A stretch of DNA of 64,000 nucleotides from Candidatus Bathyarchaeota archaeon (GTDB taxonomy: Archaea; Thermoproteota; Bathyarchaeia; Bathyarchaeales; Bathycorpusculaceae), in the NCBI GenBank assembly GCA_023488905.1, contig JAMDCQ010000015.1, forward strand, positions 24,324-88,323, in the 5' to 3' direction. Positions 20,396 to 29,841 of this stretch are shown piece after piece. The notes beneath the pieces are model-generated. The model did no database searches and was not told the DNA's origin. It saw only the letters and a program-made list of their open reading frames with translations. Both the position numbers and the translations under genes were made by a program. Numbering within the stretch: position 1 is the first letter of the stretch; each line of letters starts with the position of its first letter.

Positions 20396-20757
20396 CAATG
20401 CAATCGGGCACTATCATGGCTCATTCAACGCGGATAATCGCCCACCAAACCCATGCACACCCGTGCCTATAAGCAACTTTGCTGTTAAAAAGCGCAACAA
20501 AAACAACCTAACTCAACGTACAAATCTAACCCAACAAGTCACGAAACAAAACAGCTACTAATCCCTCATAAAAAACCAAAACCAACCAACAAAACCACAA
20601 CACAAAAAGCAGTGGAAAAACAGCAATTCAAGAACAGAATTGCGACTTCCGCTTTCGAGAAGGACCCTACTATTTATGGTACAAATAACAGTTCAACGAC
20701 GCGCAAAATAGCACAACGGGAACTTAATCGTTAGTTAAACTGAGTCTGAATAAGTAT

Positions 20758-23700
20758 TTAGCTAATTTTTCTCACTCTGCTTGCTTCTGGCCCAAGCATA
20801 TTAAAGATAATTTCATAAGACACTCGATCGCCTACTCGCGGATTATCATATTGTAAATCTTGTTTTCGCACTACTAGCAGGTCCTCATATATTTGAGGGA
20901 AGGTTGTTTTGATTTTTCCGTGTAAATCAGTAGTGGGCAGTTTTGTTATTGTTCCACTGAGCCTCTGCGGATTAGCACCGTTATACCAGCGATCTTCGGG
21001 TTCTCTATGTGTTAGTAAACTCGGATGATTTTCTGCTTTTCGAGTTAATTCTCTAAATTTAATCTTTGCTTCTCGAACGTTTCCGTCAGCATATGTCTCT
21101 TTTGATAGTTCAAAAGCTAATTGAATATCAAATTTTTCAGGGGCTATTGCAGCATAGTCATCGATAGTGTTTCTGATAATGTTATGGTTACCAGGCGATT
21201 GGCGTCTTAAAATTGAGACCTTTAATCGCATTAGCCATATTGAGAGCGGATCAAAAGAGAGGCCCTTGTCTACTAGTCTAAGCGCATCAGGTAGGTGATC
21301 TCCTGAGTAGCGAATTTCTGCTAGATACGCATACCCATTTGCTTTACCAATCAAATCGCTCATCTGTTCTATTTGTAACTCATCAAAATGAGCCAAACTA
21401 AGGAGGTTTGTTATCTCTTGTTTGATAATATAACTTTCAGGTGTTTCGCCTAGAGATTTCTCGAGATAATTACATTCTTGTGCTGCAGTCAAAATGAAAT
21501 TTAGTTGGAGGTTTTTTTCGGTTATTAGCTTAGCTTTCGTTAAATAGGTTCTTGCAACACCTGTGTAGGGGTGCGGCGTTATTCTCGGATTAATTTTTGC
21601 CTCGGTGAATTTTCGTTCTGCTTCCTCAAGATGAGCCCATGCTAAATCCCGATGACCATTTACGATTTCATCTTCAGCGATTGCGTTTTCTAAACGACCT
21701 TCTGCATCTTTAACATGTTCTGCTCGTTCATCGAATCCGCTAACAAAAGCATCATGTGCCTCTCTGAGAGTTTTTCTTGCCTCAGAGAACTTGTGATTAT
21801 TTGTTTGCAAACGGCCTAAATGAATTAGCAGTGGCTTTGATTTTACGACTCGAATAGCCCGATTGTATAAGTCGATTTTATGGTCAAGGCTTACTTTCGG
21901 TCCAACATCTATTTCAATCCTAAAGTTTAGGAGGCTTTCAAGAAAACGCATTTCACTCTCTTCGCCATATGTCACAGAATTGATCATCGTTGATAACGCT
22001 TGTCGCCTTTCATCTGAGGTTCGGAATACAGCATCTGAAATGGCCTCGGCAATAACTCTTTGTAAAGTAAAAAGTGAACGTTGGTTATTGGCTGCCCTTA
22101 ATATTCCGCTCAAATTACCTTTCTCGTAACGCGGCTTTAAAACTTCGGGATTGATGTCCTGACTTTTCGTAATTAAAGAGACTAGTGGTTCAAGTTGATA
22201 TGCCTGTATTAATGAAACCGCTTGGTATATCTTCTTTGATTCACCATCTAACTTATCGTACTCTTCTTTTAGCAGTTTCTTGATCGATTTCCGCGAGCAG
22301 TGTAATGTAGAATATATCAAAGCGAAGAAAGACGTGTTAACATCTTTATCTCGTATGTTGTGATTAAAAATCTCTTCATCTATGACTCCGAAACGCTTAA
22401 AATGATTTAAAAAATTATCGACATCATGTTCAAAAATTGTATCATTGAGTCTATAAATCGCGTCGGGTTCATATAATTTTAATTTATCTATCGGTGACTC
22501 AGATTCCCTTGCAACCATAAAGATATCGGCAGGTTTTCCCGAAGCCATAAGGTGTTCCCAGAGGACCTTAATCTGACCAACAATTGGTCCACTGTCGTCA
22601 GCGATTATTAACCATTTTATAGGTCGAGGATTTTCGATACCTGCGCTCTTTGTCTTTTTGAGGTATTTATCTCTAATCTCATTCATCAAGCCGTCTAAGG
22701 CCTTAGTATCTATCGATGGGTCTTTTGGGTTGACAAAGAGAACAGGATTTCCAGTTTGGTGCCAATTAAACGCAATTCTTTTTGCAAAAACTGTTTTTCC
22801 TGAACCAGCGATTCCAACAAGAGCACAAAAAAGATTTTTGTTAAAATCGGTAATTGTTGCTCGCGCACTAAAGGTTGATAGGTCTTTAGGAATTAACCTA
22901 ATGCTATCGGGATTCAACCAAGCGATAGTGGTATTCCTATCAAAATCCCAGTGCCAAACGTACGGAAAATATGTTTTAGAGTTACCGCTAAGGAAATCTT
23001 CAATTTTTTCAGAATTTTGGCTCATCATTTCCTCATTTAAAAGCATAAACTTGTTCTTGATATTAGATAGCAATGATCTGTCTATATCTATTGCCTGTCC
23101 GTGAATTACCATTGTACCAACGTCGACTGGAGCACTTTTTGGTTTATCTCCAAAAACCTTTTTGGTTTCGTTGACAAAAATTTCGAGATCGCCTTTCACC
23201 CAGGTTATTCCTACCGACGTTAGCTTTTTGGCGACCGTTTCAGTTGGTTCATGAGGCATAATTGCATAGCCCGTCCAAGAATAATTATGCAAGACCTTTC
23301 GCATGTGACTCAGCAATAGAAAAACAAGATCATCGTTGAACGAATAACCTAAGTATATTATATGACCAGAGACCGCTAGAGTTCTAAATTGCTTGAAGAA
23401 ATTAGTTCTACGTTCGGAATCCGAAATTAGGTCGCTGTTTGAAAGTACCATCCATCCGCCTTGTGGATAAGAATATTGATAGTCGCCAAGTAATTTGAAA
23501 CAATATAAAAGTTCTTCCTTTTCTTGGTTAACTTCAGCGTTTGGATCTGATACTGAAACAATTTGCCTTGAACCATCCAAAGAGACGCCCACTAATTCAG
23601 GCAGCCTATCATAGTTTGTTGTCATGATTGCTTTCCAAGGAATCGAAAACAAGTATTTTTGACGTTCAGTTGGTGATATTGAGGCAAGTCGTTTACTTAT

Positions 23701-23916
23701 TATTGATTCGACTTCTTTTCTATGATCATCGTTATACCCAATTATCGACTGCATAAGTTGGAAAAAATCGGTTTCAGTCTTATCGGGGAACTTTTCCTTT
23801 ACAACATCTGTGAGTTGATTCCAATTGGGACCACCACAATCAATTGATACTCCTGCACCGTAGAAGAGGCTTATTGGGCTATTTCGCATCAAATTAACGA
23901 CTTCAGCTATCTCCAT
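20758..23916 (-). CDS. SIR2-like domain + STAND P-loop NTPase + helical/TPR repeats + C-terminal cold-shock/OB-like domain; putative Avs5-like antiviral protein
   Basis: LFYGAGVSIDCGGPNW, IPWKAIMTTNYDRLPE, YLGYSFNDD (SIR2-like); ALVGIAGSGKTVFAKRI Walker A and KWLIIADDSG Walker B; helical repeats; C-term SGTITKL...HGKIK...VGDRVSYEIIFNMLGPEASRV. Confidence 0.8.
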   Translation of the reverse strand: MEIAEVVNLMRNSPISLFYGAGVSIDCGGPNWNQLTDVVKEKFPDKTETDFFQLMQSIIGYNDDHRKEVESIISKRLASISPTERQKYLFSIPWKAIMTTNYDRLPELVGVSLDGSRQIVSVSDPNAEVNQEKEELLYCFKLLGDYQYSYPQGGWMVLSNSDLISDSERRTNFFKQFRTLAVSGHIIYLGYSFNDDLVFLLLSHMRKVLHNYSWTGYAIMPHEPTETVAKKLTSVGITWVKGDLEIFVNETKKVFGDKPKSAPVDVGTMVIHGQAIDIDRSLLSNIKNKFMLLNEEMMSQNSEKIEDFLSGNSKTYFPYVWHWDFDRNTTIAWLNPDSIRLIPKDLSTFSARATITDFNKNLFCALVGIAGSGKTVFAKRIAFNWHQTGNPVLFVNPKDPSIDTKALDGLMNEIRDKYLKKTKSAGIENPRPIKWLIIADDSGPIVGQIKVLWEHLMASGKPADIFMVARESESPIDKLKLYEPDAIYRLNDTIFEHDVDNFLNHFKRFGVIDEEIFNHNIRDKDVNTSFFALIYSTLHCSRKSIKKLLKEEYDKLDGESKKIYQAVSLIQAYQLEPLVSLITKSQDINPEVLKPRYEKGNLSGILRAANNQRSLFTLQRVIAEAISDAVFRTSDERRQALSTMINSVTYGEESEMRFLESLLNFRIEIDVGPKVSLDHKIDLYNRAIRVVKSKPLLIHLGRLQTNNHKFSEARKTLREAHDAFVSGFDERAEHVKDAEGRLENAIAEDEIVNGHRDLAWAHLEEAERKFTEAKINPRITPHPYTGVARTYLTKAKLITEKNLQLNFILTAAQECNYLEKSLGETPESYIIKQEITNLLSLAHFDELQIEQMSDLIGKANGYAYLAEIRYSGDHLPDALRLVDKGLSFDPLSIWLMRLKVSILRRQSPGNHNIIRNTIDDYAAIAPEKFDIQLAFELSKETYADGNVREAKIKFRELTRKAENHPSLLTHREPEDRWYNGANPQRLSGTITKLPTTDLHGKIKTTFPQIYEDLLVVRKQDLQYDNPRVGDRVSYEIIFNMLGPEASRVRKIS

Positions 23917-24136
23917 AAGTAAGGTCCCCGAACGAAGAGGTATAGTCTAGTTTGCTTTTAAGACTTTCACTACTACTGATGGTATCCTTTCTTTTTTTCA
24001 ATTTTGGTAACTGACTTAGTCGATAAACAATTGCTTCATACAAGCGTTCTATTCTTTTTGGGAATTATAGGGGTGTGTTTTGTGTTGCAGTTGGAAGAGA
24101 TGAAGGGAAATCGAAGCCCTCGTCATAGCTAAAGGG

Positions 24137-24421
24137 TTAATGTTCCAGTAGTTTTTGGATTTCTTCTAAATATTTTGCTACTTTTTCCCCTTTATCACTG
24201 AGTGTATACATGGGGCCATAGGGGAGTGTTGTTTTCATAGTTATTTCTATTAGTTGGTTTTCTTGGGCGTATTTTTTAGCTGAATAGATGGCGCGTTGGC
24301 CTGCGGTTGTGCCTTTAATGATGTCGGTTACATTGCATTTTGGATGCCGTTTTATGTAGAGAAGGAAGCGTAAGATAGCGGTTAATTCATCGAAGCGCTC
24401 AGTTGGGGGAAGTTTGGACAT
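24137..24421 (-). CDS. Winged-helix transcriptional regulator
   Basis: ILRFLLYIKRHPKCNVTDIIKGTTAGQRAIYSAKKYAQENQLIE...YTLSDKGEKVAKYL; start adjusted. Confidence 0.65.
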   Translation of the reverse strand: MSKLPPTERFDELTAILRFLLYIKRHPKCNVTDIIKGTTAGQRAIYSAKKYAQENQLIEITMKTTLPYGPMYTLSDKGEKVAKYLEEIQKLLEH

Positions 24422-24542
24422 TTTTGGTCTGTTTGCTACTTGCGGCTTGTTGCTTAAGTGGTTTCTTACGCATAAGGAGGTATTGATGTGCACAAAGCAT
24501 ATAAAGTATTGAATACGCATACGATGGTGTGGGGTACGAAAG

Positions 24543-24986
24543 ATGAATAATTTAATCAATAAATTGCCTGAAGATCTCAGGGCGAAATACCAGATGCAGG
24601 CTTGTGTGTGTTGTGATGTGGTTGAGTGTTTGAAGGTTGTGGCGGCGTTGAAGTTGTGGTGTAATCGTGGTTATCGGGATGTTGAGTTTAGTGTGCCGTT
24701 GACGTTGGGTAAAAAAAAGTTTTTTGTTGATGTTTTAGCGCGCAGGGAGGATGTGGTGGTTGGGGTTGAGTGCATGCCAAGCGCCAATTTGGGGTGGCTG
24801 CGTGCGCGGATGGCGTTGTTGCGTCGCTGTTTGCCGCCAAACACTTACTTTGTTTTGGTTTTTCCCTCAACCGTGGGTGAGCGGGTAGATAAGGCGGCGT
24901 TTTTAGCTGACGAAGTATGGGTAACAGATGAGGATAACAGTAAAGTGGCGAGCATGAGGTTTATCTCAGTCTGCCACAAAGGGTGA
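24543..24986 (+). CDS. Hypothetical protein, possibly restriction-endonuclease-like fold
   Basis: 147-aa ORF; alternating strand/helix pattern with KKFFVDVLARREDVVVGVECMPS. Confidence 0.45.
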   Translation: MNNLINKLPEDLRAKYQMQACVCCDVVECLKVVAALKLWCNRGYRDVEFSVPLTLGKKKFFVDVLARREDVVVGVECMPSANLGWLRARMALLRRCLPPNTYFVLVFPSTVGERVDKAAFLADEVWVTDEDNSKVASMRFISVCHKG

Positions 24987-25021
24987 ATCAACAGTTGCGT
25001 TTAGTTTGGCGAAGCAGTGGG

Positions 25022-26650
25022 TTAGCCTGTGTATTCTAGTATGAATATTCTTCTTGGGTTTTCTCCGAACGTGGCGTTCTCTGTGATGTGGGTGAAGTTG
25101 CCTGAGGCGTAGAGTTGCTGGTAGACCTGCTGCAGGTTCAGTGTTGTGTTGTAGTAGGGGACTGTTCCGCCGTACTCGTAAGTAAACACATACTGAACTT
25201 GCAATATTTTGCACAGATGGATAAGCTCTGTTATGTTGAAGTTGGGGGTGTAGGTGTCTACGGGTTTGCGGGGGTACTGGAAGACTGGGATCTTGTTGTC
25301 TCCGTCTGCCCAGAGGTAGAATCGCACCATTTCGCGGCTAAAAAAGTTGAAGGGACATAGCACCATGATTGATTTGTTGAAGCCTATGTTGTTATAGGCG
25401 TAGTCCGTGGCGCCCTTAATGTCGATGTTCACTTGGTATTTGGAAACGTAATCGTATGTGTCGTAAACGCTTACAGCCACGGAGCAGACCATCAAAGCAA
25501 CCAGCAACACCGAGGCAGCCTTAAAGAGACGTTTCTTGCTGATGCTGCTCTGCGTTTTCCAAGCCCCCTCTAAGCGCCCATAAAACGTAAAGAATGCGGC
25601 GGAGGCAGAGATGGCTATGACGGGAAACAGAGGCAACACGTAACGCCACTCTTTGTTAGCGATCAAAGTGAAGAACACGTAGATGCCCAAAAACCAGATC
25701 AGCATAAATTTGTCTTCGCGGCGGCGTCTCCATGCAAAAAAGCCCAAGCCCGCTATACCCGCGATGTAGATGAAAAGAGAAATCGGGTGCAGGGTGTCAT
25801 AGGGCCAGACCATCTCGATTAAGTAGAAGATGGGCATGGGGAATCGTTCGCTGTAGAGGGAGCGTTCGGGGTTGCCGACTTGCAGGGCGTAGAGCCATTG
25901 CCTCAAGATTTGGTCAGCGTACACCCTAAAGGCGATTATAACCCATGGAGCAACCACAAGTGCTGCCGTGACAAAGGTTATTGTGAGTTTTTTTAGGGCG
26001 AACTTGAGTTGGTTTCTGGCCAAAAACAGGATACTCAACAAGATTACTATGGCTGCCACAATCATCTGATATTTCGTTAACAGCCCCAGCCCAAGCGCCA
26101 AGCCACTAAAAACCAGCAAGCGGTCTTGGCGAGTTGTCAGCCACTTATAGAAGAAGAGCAGTGAGGCAGTTGTGAAGAACACCAAGGCTGTTTCAAGCAT
26201 CGAAAGGGTTGAGAGCCAAAAAAACCCGGGCATCACACCCAAAAAAACAGCTGAGAGTAACGCAACTCTGCCGCTGTAGAGGTGGTAAGCTAATTCGAAA
26301 ACTGCCCACAGTGAGAGCAAGGAGAACATGACGGGGACGAGGCGGGCTACAAAGAGGCTTACTCCGAAGACTTCAAAAAAAGCAAACGTGATAACGTCAT
26401 ACAGTGGGGGATAAAAGGCGTTTACGACGAATTTGTCATAGTTGCCCCAGGATAGAAAAGAGCCTGCGTTTAGGTGTATGACTTCGTCCCATTGCATCGG
26501 GGGATACGCTAAGTCAGAGAGGAGTATGATTAGGTACACTAAGAGGAAGCCGAAAAGGAGGAGCCGCCACCTGTTTAGCACCAGCCACAGATGGGGTAAC
26601 CGCTGCTTTATGCTTGGTTGATTAATCGTCATTTCAGCAGACAGCCACAC
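25022..26650 (-). CDS. ArnT-like / GT39-type membrane glycosyltransferase
   Basis: N-terminal MQWDEVIHLNAGSFLSWG, many TM helices. Confidence 0.82.
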   Translation of the reverse strand: MWLSAEMTINQPSIKQRLPHLWLVLNRWRLLLFGFLLVYLIILLSDLAYPPMQWDEVIHLNAGSFLSWGNYDKFVVNAFYPPLYDVITFAFFEVFGVSLFVARLVPVMFSLLSLWAVFELAYHLYSGRVALLSAVFLGVMPGFFWLSTLSMLETALVFFTTASLLFFYKWLTTRQDRLLVFSGLALGLGLLTKYQMIVAAIVILLSILFLARNQLKFALKKLTITFVTAALVVAPWVIIAFRVYADQILRQWLYALQVGNPERSLYSERFPMPIFYLIEMVWPYDTLHPISLFIYIAGIAGLGFFAWRRRREDKFMLIWFLGIYVFFTLIANKEWRYVLPLFPVIAISASAAFFTFYGRLEGAWKTQSSISKKRLFKAASVLLVALMVCSVAVSVYDTYDYVSKYQVNIDIKGATDYAYNNIGFNKSIMVLCPFNFFSREMVRFYLWADGDNKIPVFQYPRKPVDTYTPNFNITELIHLCKILQVQYVFTYEYGGTVPYYNTTLNLQQVYQQLYASGNFTHITENATFGENPRRIFILEYTG

Positions 26651-26745
26651 CTATGACCCGTTATGGATATAAAACTTAACTAAACACCCGCTTCAACCTT
26701 TAGAAACGCTAAAAAGCAGCCGCCTACTGTTCCATTAAGAAGCCT

Positions 26746-27786
26746 ATGCCCTACAATGAACTAAGAAAAGATTACCTACTTAACCGCTGGGTAGTAATCG
26801 CCACCGAGCGCAGCCGCCGACCCACTGGCCTCGCTAAACCCCGCCCAGAAAACCCAAAAACCGCCAACTGCCCCCTCTGCGTCGGCAACGAACACATGAC
26901 CCCACCCGCGGTTCTGCTCCTCCAAAAGGTAAACGGCAAAATCAAACGCTCACAAGACCCCCAAAGTGGGGAGCGATCTAAAAATTGGCTTGTCCGCACC
27001 ATACCCAACCTGTACCCCGCATTCACTCCACCCCAAACCCCGCAGGATACGGCTCAAATTTTTAGCGCAGAGAATTTTGGCTACGCAATCGGTCACCACG
27101 AAGTTGTGGTAGAATCGCCAAACCACGATGAAGACCCAGCCGACGCCGAACTCTCCCAGCTGGAACTTCTCATAGACGCCTATATCGACCGCTACCGCAA
27201 ACTGAGCGTCAAATCCTATGTTAAGTACGTTTCAATCTTCCGAAACTATGGGTTAGAGGCAGGCGCGTCGCTTTCTCATGCACATAGCCAAGTCATCGCG
27301 ACACCCATGGTTCCCCCCACCATCCAAGAGGAGCTGGATGCCAGCAAAACATACCACCTAAAGCAGGGCAGATGCGCCTTCTGCGACATAATCGAGCGGG
27401 AAGCAAAGGGGCCTCGGCTGATTTTGGCGAACAGGGATTTCTTGGTTTTTGCGCCATACGCGAGCGTTAATCCGATGGAGTTCTGGATTGCCCCAAAAAA
27501 GCACGCCGCCAACTTCCTCGGCTTAACAAAGGCAAAACAGGCCGCCTTCGCAAAAACCCTCAAAGCCAGCCTGGGTGCACTCAAGTCCGTGGTAAACGAC
27601 CCACCCTACAACTATGGCTTTCACCTCTCGCATAATCCGCTTGACTGCGACTCGTACCACTGGCATCTTGAGGTTTACCCGAAGCTGGCGACTTGGGCGG
27701 GTTTTGAGAAGAACACAGGTGTCTACATTAACACTGTGCCGCCTGAAGCCGCCGCCGAAGCCCTAAGAAAAGCAATTGAAGCTTAG
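26746..27786 (+). CDS. galT: Galactose-1-phosphate uridylyltransferase family
   Basis: NCPLCVGNE, SLSHAHSQVIATPMVPP, SYHWHLEVYPK motifs. Confidence 0.9.
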   Translation: MPYNELRKDYLLNRWVVIATERSRRPTGLAKPRPENPKTANCPLCVGNEHMTPPAVLLLQKVNGKIKRSQDPQSGERSKNWLVRTIPNLYPAFTPPQTPQDTAQIFSAENFGYAIGHHEVVVESPNHDEDPADAELSQLELLIDAYIDRYRKLSVKSYVKYVSIFRNYGLEAGASLSHAHSQVIATPMVPPTIQEELDASKTYHLKQGRCAFCDIIEREAKGPRLILANRDFLVFAPYASVNPMEFWIAPKKHAANFLGLTKAKQAAFAKTLKASLGALKSVVNDPPYNYGFHLSHNPLDCDSYHWHLEVYPKLATWAGFEKNTGVYINTVPPEAAAEALRKAIEA

Positions 27787-29840
27787 AATTTTTGGGGTTT
27801 AACTTCAAGCACGTCTTCTATGTAAGCCCTCAGCGGTTCCGCCACGCTCCACGCCTGCGAGATGCAACCTCGGGGCACGTTAGGCAGGTCACAGTCGTAG
27901 ATTTCATTGATTGTGCCCAGCCCGCTCTGTTGAACCCCGACGGTGAACAGAGGCAAAACCCAGTTGTCCAATGCGTTTTTACGGGCTTCCGCCGTGTAGT
28001 TGTTGGCTTTGAGGTATGCGGTGACGTATGGGCCCAGAAGCCATGGCCAAATCGTGCCGTTGTGATAGGCGGTGTCTCTGCTGCGTCTGTCTCCGATGCA
28101 TTTGCCTACAAACTTGGGGTCCTCCGGTGAAAGCGTACGCAGACCGAAGGGCGTGACGAGTTCGCTGTTTACGGCGTCTACGACTTGGCGGCTGGACTCT
28201 TGGTTGAGCATCGAATAATCCATTGAGACAGACAATATCTGGTTGGGGCGCATTGATGCGTCTATGCCTTTGGGTTCAAGCACATCGAAGAGGCAGCTCC
28301 GCTTGGGGTTCCAGAATTTCGCACTAAAACTCTTCCGAGTTAATTCAGCCATAGCAGCATACTTTTCGGATAGGTTTTCTTCGCTGAACTTGTCGGCGAG
28401 CAACTCCATGGTTCTAAGTGTATTATACCATAGCGCCTGTATTTCTACAGCTTTTCCCGTGCGGGGAGTGATTATTTCGCCGTCAACAAACGCATCCATC
28501 CAAGTAAGCCTTGGACCATGCAGCAACAACCCATCATCGTCGAGCCTGATGCCAAACATCGTGCCATGCTCATGGTTCTCAATTATTGACTGCAGGTTAG
28601 TCCATAATTCTGATTTAACCCAATCGAAGTCGCCTGTGTACTTCAGATACTGCAGAACCGCGTTAATGTACCAAAGCGTGCCGTCCACGGTGTTGTAGAC
28701 GGGTTCGCTTGTTTTGTCGGCGACGTAGTTAGGTATTATGCCGCCTTTGAGGTAATGCATGAAGGTTTGCAGGATGGCTTTGGCGTCTCGGAACCTGCCT
28801 GTAACCAGCAGAAGCCCCGGTAGCGCGATGAAGGTGTCTCTGCCCCACAGCTCAAACCAGTGATAGCCCGCTATAACCGATTTTTTGCCTTCTCGATCCT
28901 GCACCACAAAAGAATCAGCAGCGAGCAGCATCCAGTTTAGCCAGTCACTAACAGGCACAGTTGGGTGCAATCGATAGAAGCTGGATAACAAATCTTCTTT
29001 TGCCTTTAGCTCCAGATAAAGTAACGCGTCAACTTCTCTAAATGAATCCCCAGCCGAATCCAAATTTGCTTTTGCCTCGTTGGCTTCGCGACCTACTGCG
29101 CATGATACGGCAAACTTTTTCTCTTCACCCGCACCGATGTCTAATTCGAAGTACCCCGGCTGGAAGCAATCATCAAAATCCGCTTCCCCCCGCGACAACT
29201 CATCCCGATAATGCAGCCGATCCACCCAATTTAGACGCTCTACGAATTTGCCTTCGGTTATGCGGCACTGAAGTGTTGCATCTGGATGTGTGAAGGTGGT
29301 TTGGAAGGATGTGGTGGTGGTTTTTTGTTTGAAGTTGAGGGGGTTTCGGTGTCGGTCGACTACGTTGTGGTAGTATCTGGCGGTGAGCATGGGGTAGAGT
29401 CTGATTTTTGCTTCTGAATCGTCGTGGTTTGCGGCGTGGTATATGATGGCTGCGGTGTTGTGTAGTTTAGGTAGAAAAACAGTTTTCTGCAAGCTAACGT
29501 TGCCAGCATTGTATCGGTATGTTGGGTGGGGGTCAAGCAGGAACGTATCGATTTGTTTGTAGCCATCGGGGTAGATGGTTTTTTGAAACTCGTTGGATCC
29601 TAACCGAATAATGCTGCCGCCGACAAGGATGTCCTCGTCCATTTTGGCAAGGCAAACTGTACGTTCGCCGGGCGGATTGAGAGCGGCAACAAGCAACCCA
29701 TGATATTTCCTTGTGTTAATGCCCAGCACGCTAGATGAGGCGTAGCTGCCTAAGCCGTTGGTTATGAGCCACTCTTTTGCTATAACCTCGCCAAACAGTG
29801 CCAGAGCTTCTTTTGGGTAAGTTATAGCGGGCAGCTTCAT
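27783..29840 (-). CDS. Glycogen debranching enzyme (amylo-alpha-1,6-glucosidase-type)
   Basis: EWLITNGLGSYASSSVLGINTRKYHGLLVAAL; YHWFELWGRDTFIALPGLLL; DTAYHNGTIWPWLLGPY. Confidence 0.92.
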   Translation of the reverse strand: MKLPAITYPKEALALFGEVIAKEWLITNGLGSYASSSVLGINTRKYHGLLVAALNPPGERTVCLAKMDEDILVGGSIIRLGSNEFQKTIYPDGYKQIDTFLLDPHPTYRYNAGNVSLQKTVFLPKLHNTAAIIYHAANHDDSEAKIRLYPMLTARYYHNVVDRHRNPLNFKQKTTTTSFQTTFTHPDATLQCRITEGKFVERLNWVDRLHYRDELSRGEADFDDCFQPGYFELDIGAGEEKKFAVSCAVGREANEAKANLDSAGDSFREVDALLYLELKAKEDLLSSFYRLHPTVPVSDWLNWMLLAADSFVVQDREGKKSVIAGYHWFELWGRDTFIALPGLLLVTGRFRDAKAILQTFMHYLKGGIIPNYVADKTSEPVYNTVDGTLWYINAVLQYLKYTGDFDWVKSELWTNLQSIIENHEHGTMFGIRLDDDGLLLHGPRLTWMDAFVDGEIITPRTGKAVEIQALWYNTLRTMELLADKFSEENLSEKYAAMAELTRKSFSAKFWNPKRSCLFDVLEPKGIDASMRPNQILSVSMDYSMLNQESSRQVVDAVNSELVTPFGLRTLSPEDPKFVGKCIGDRRSRDTAYHNGTIWPWLLGPYVTAYLKANNYTAEARKNALDNWVLPLFTVGVQQSGLGTINEIYDCDLPNVPRGCISQAWSVAEPLRAYIEDVLEVKPQKF

Positions 29841-29841
29841 G

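Noticed and set aside
24040-24100. TTATAGGGGTGTGTTTTGTGTTGCAG as another hairpin-family copy
   Set aside because: Only a short TATAGGGG...TTGCAG resemblance, no complementary arm.
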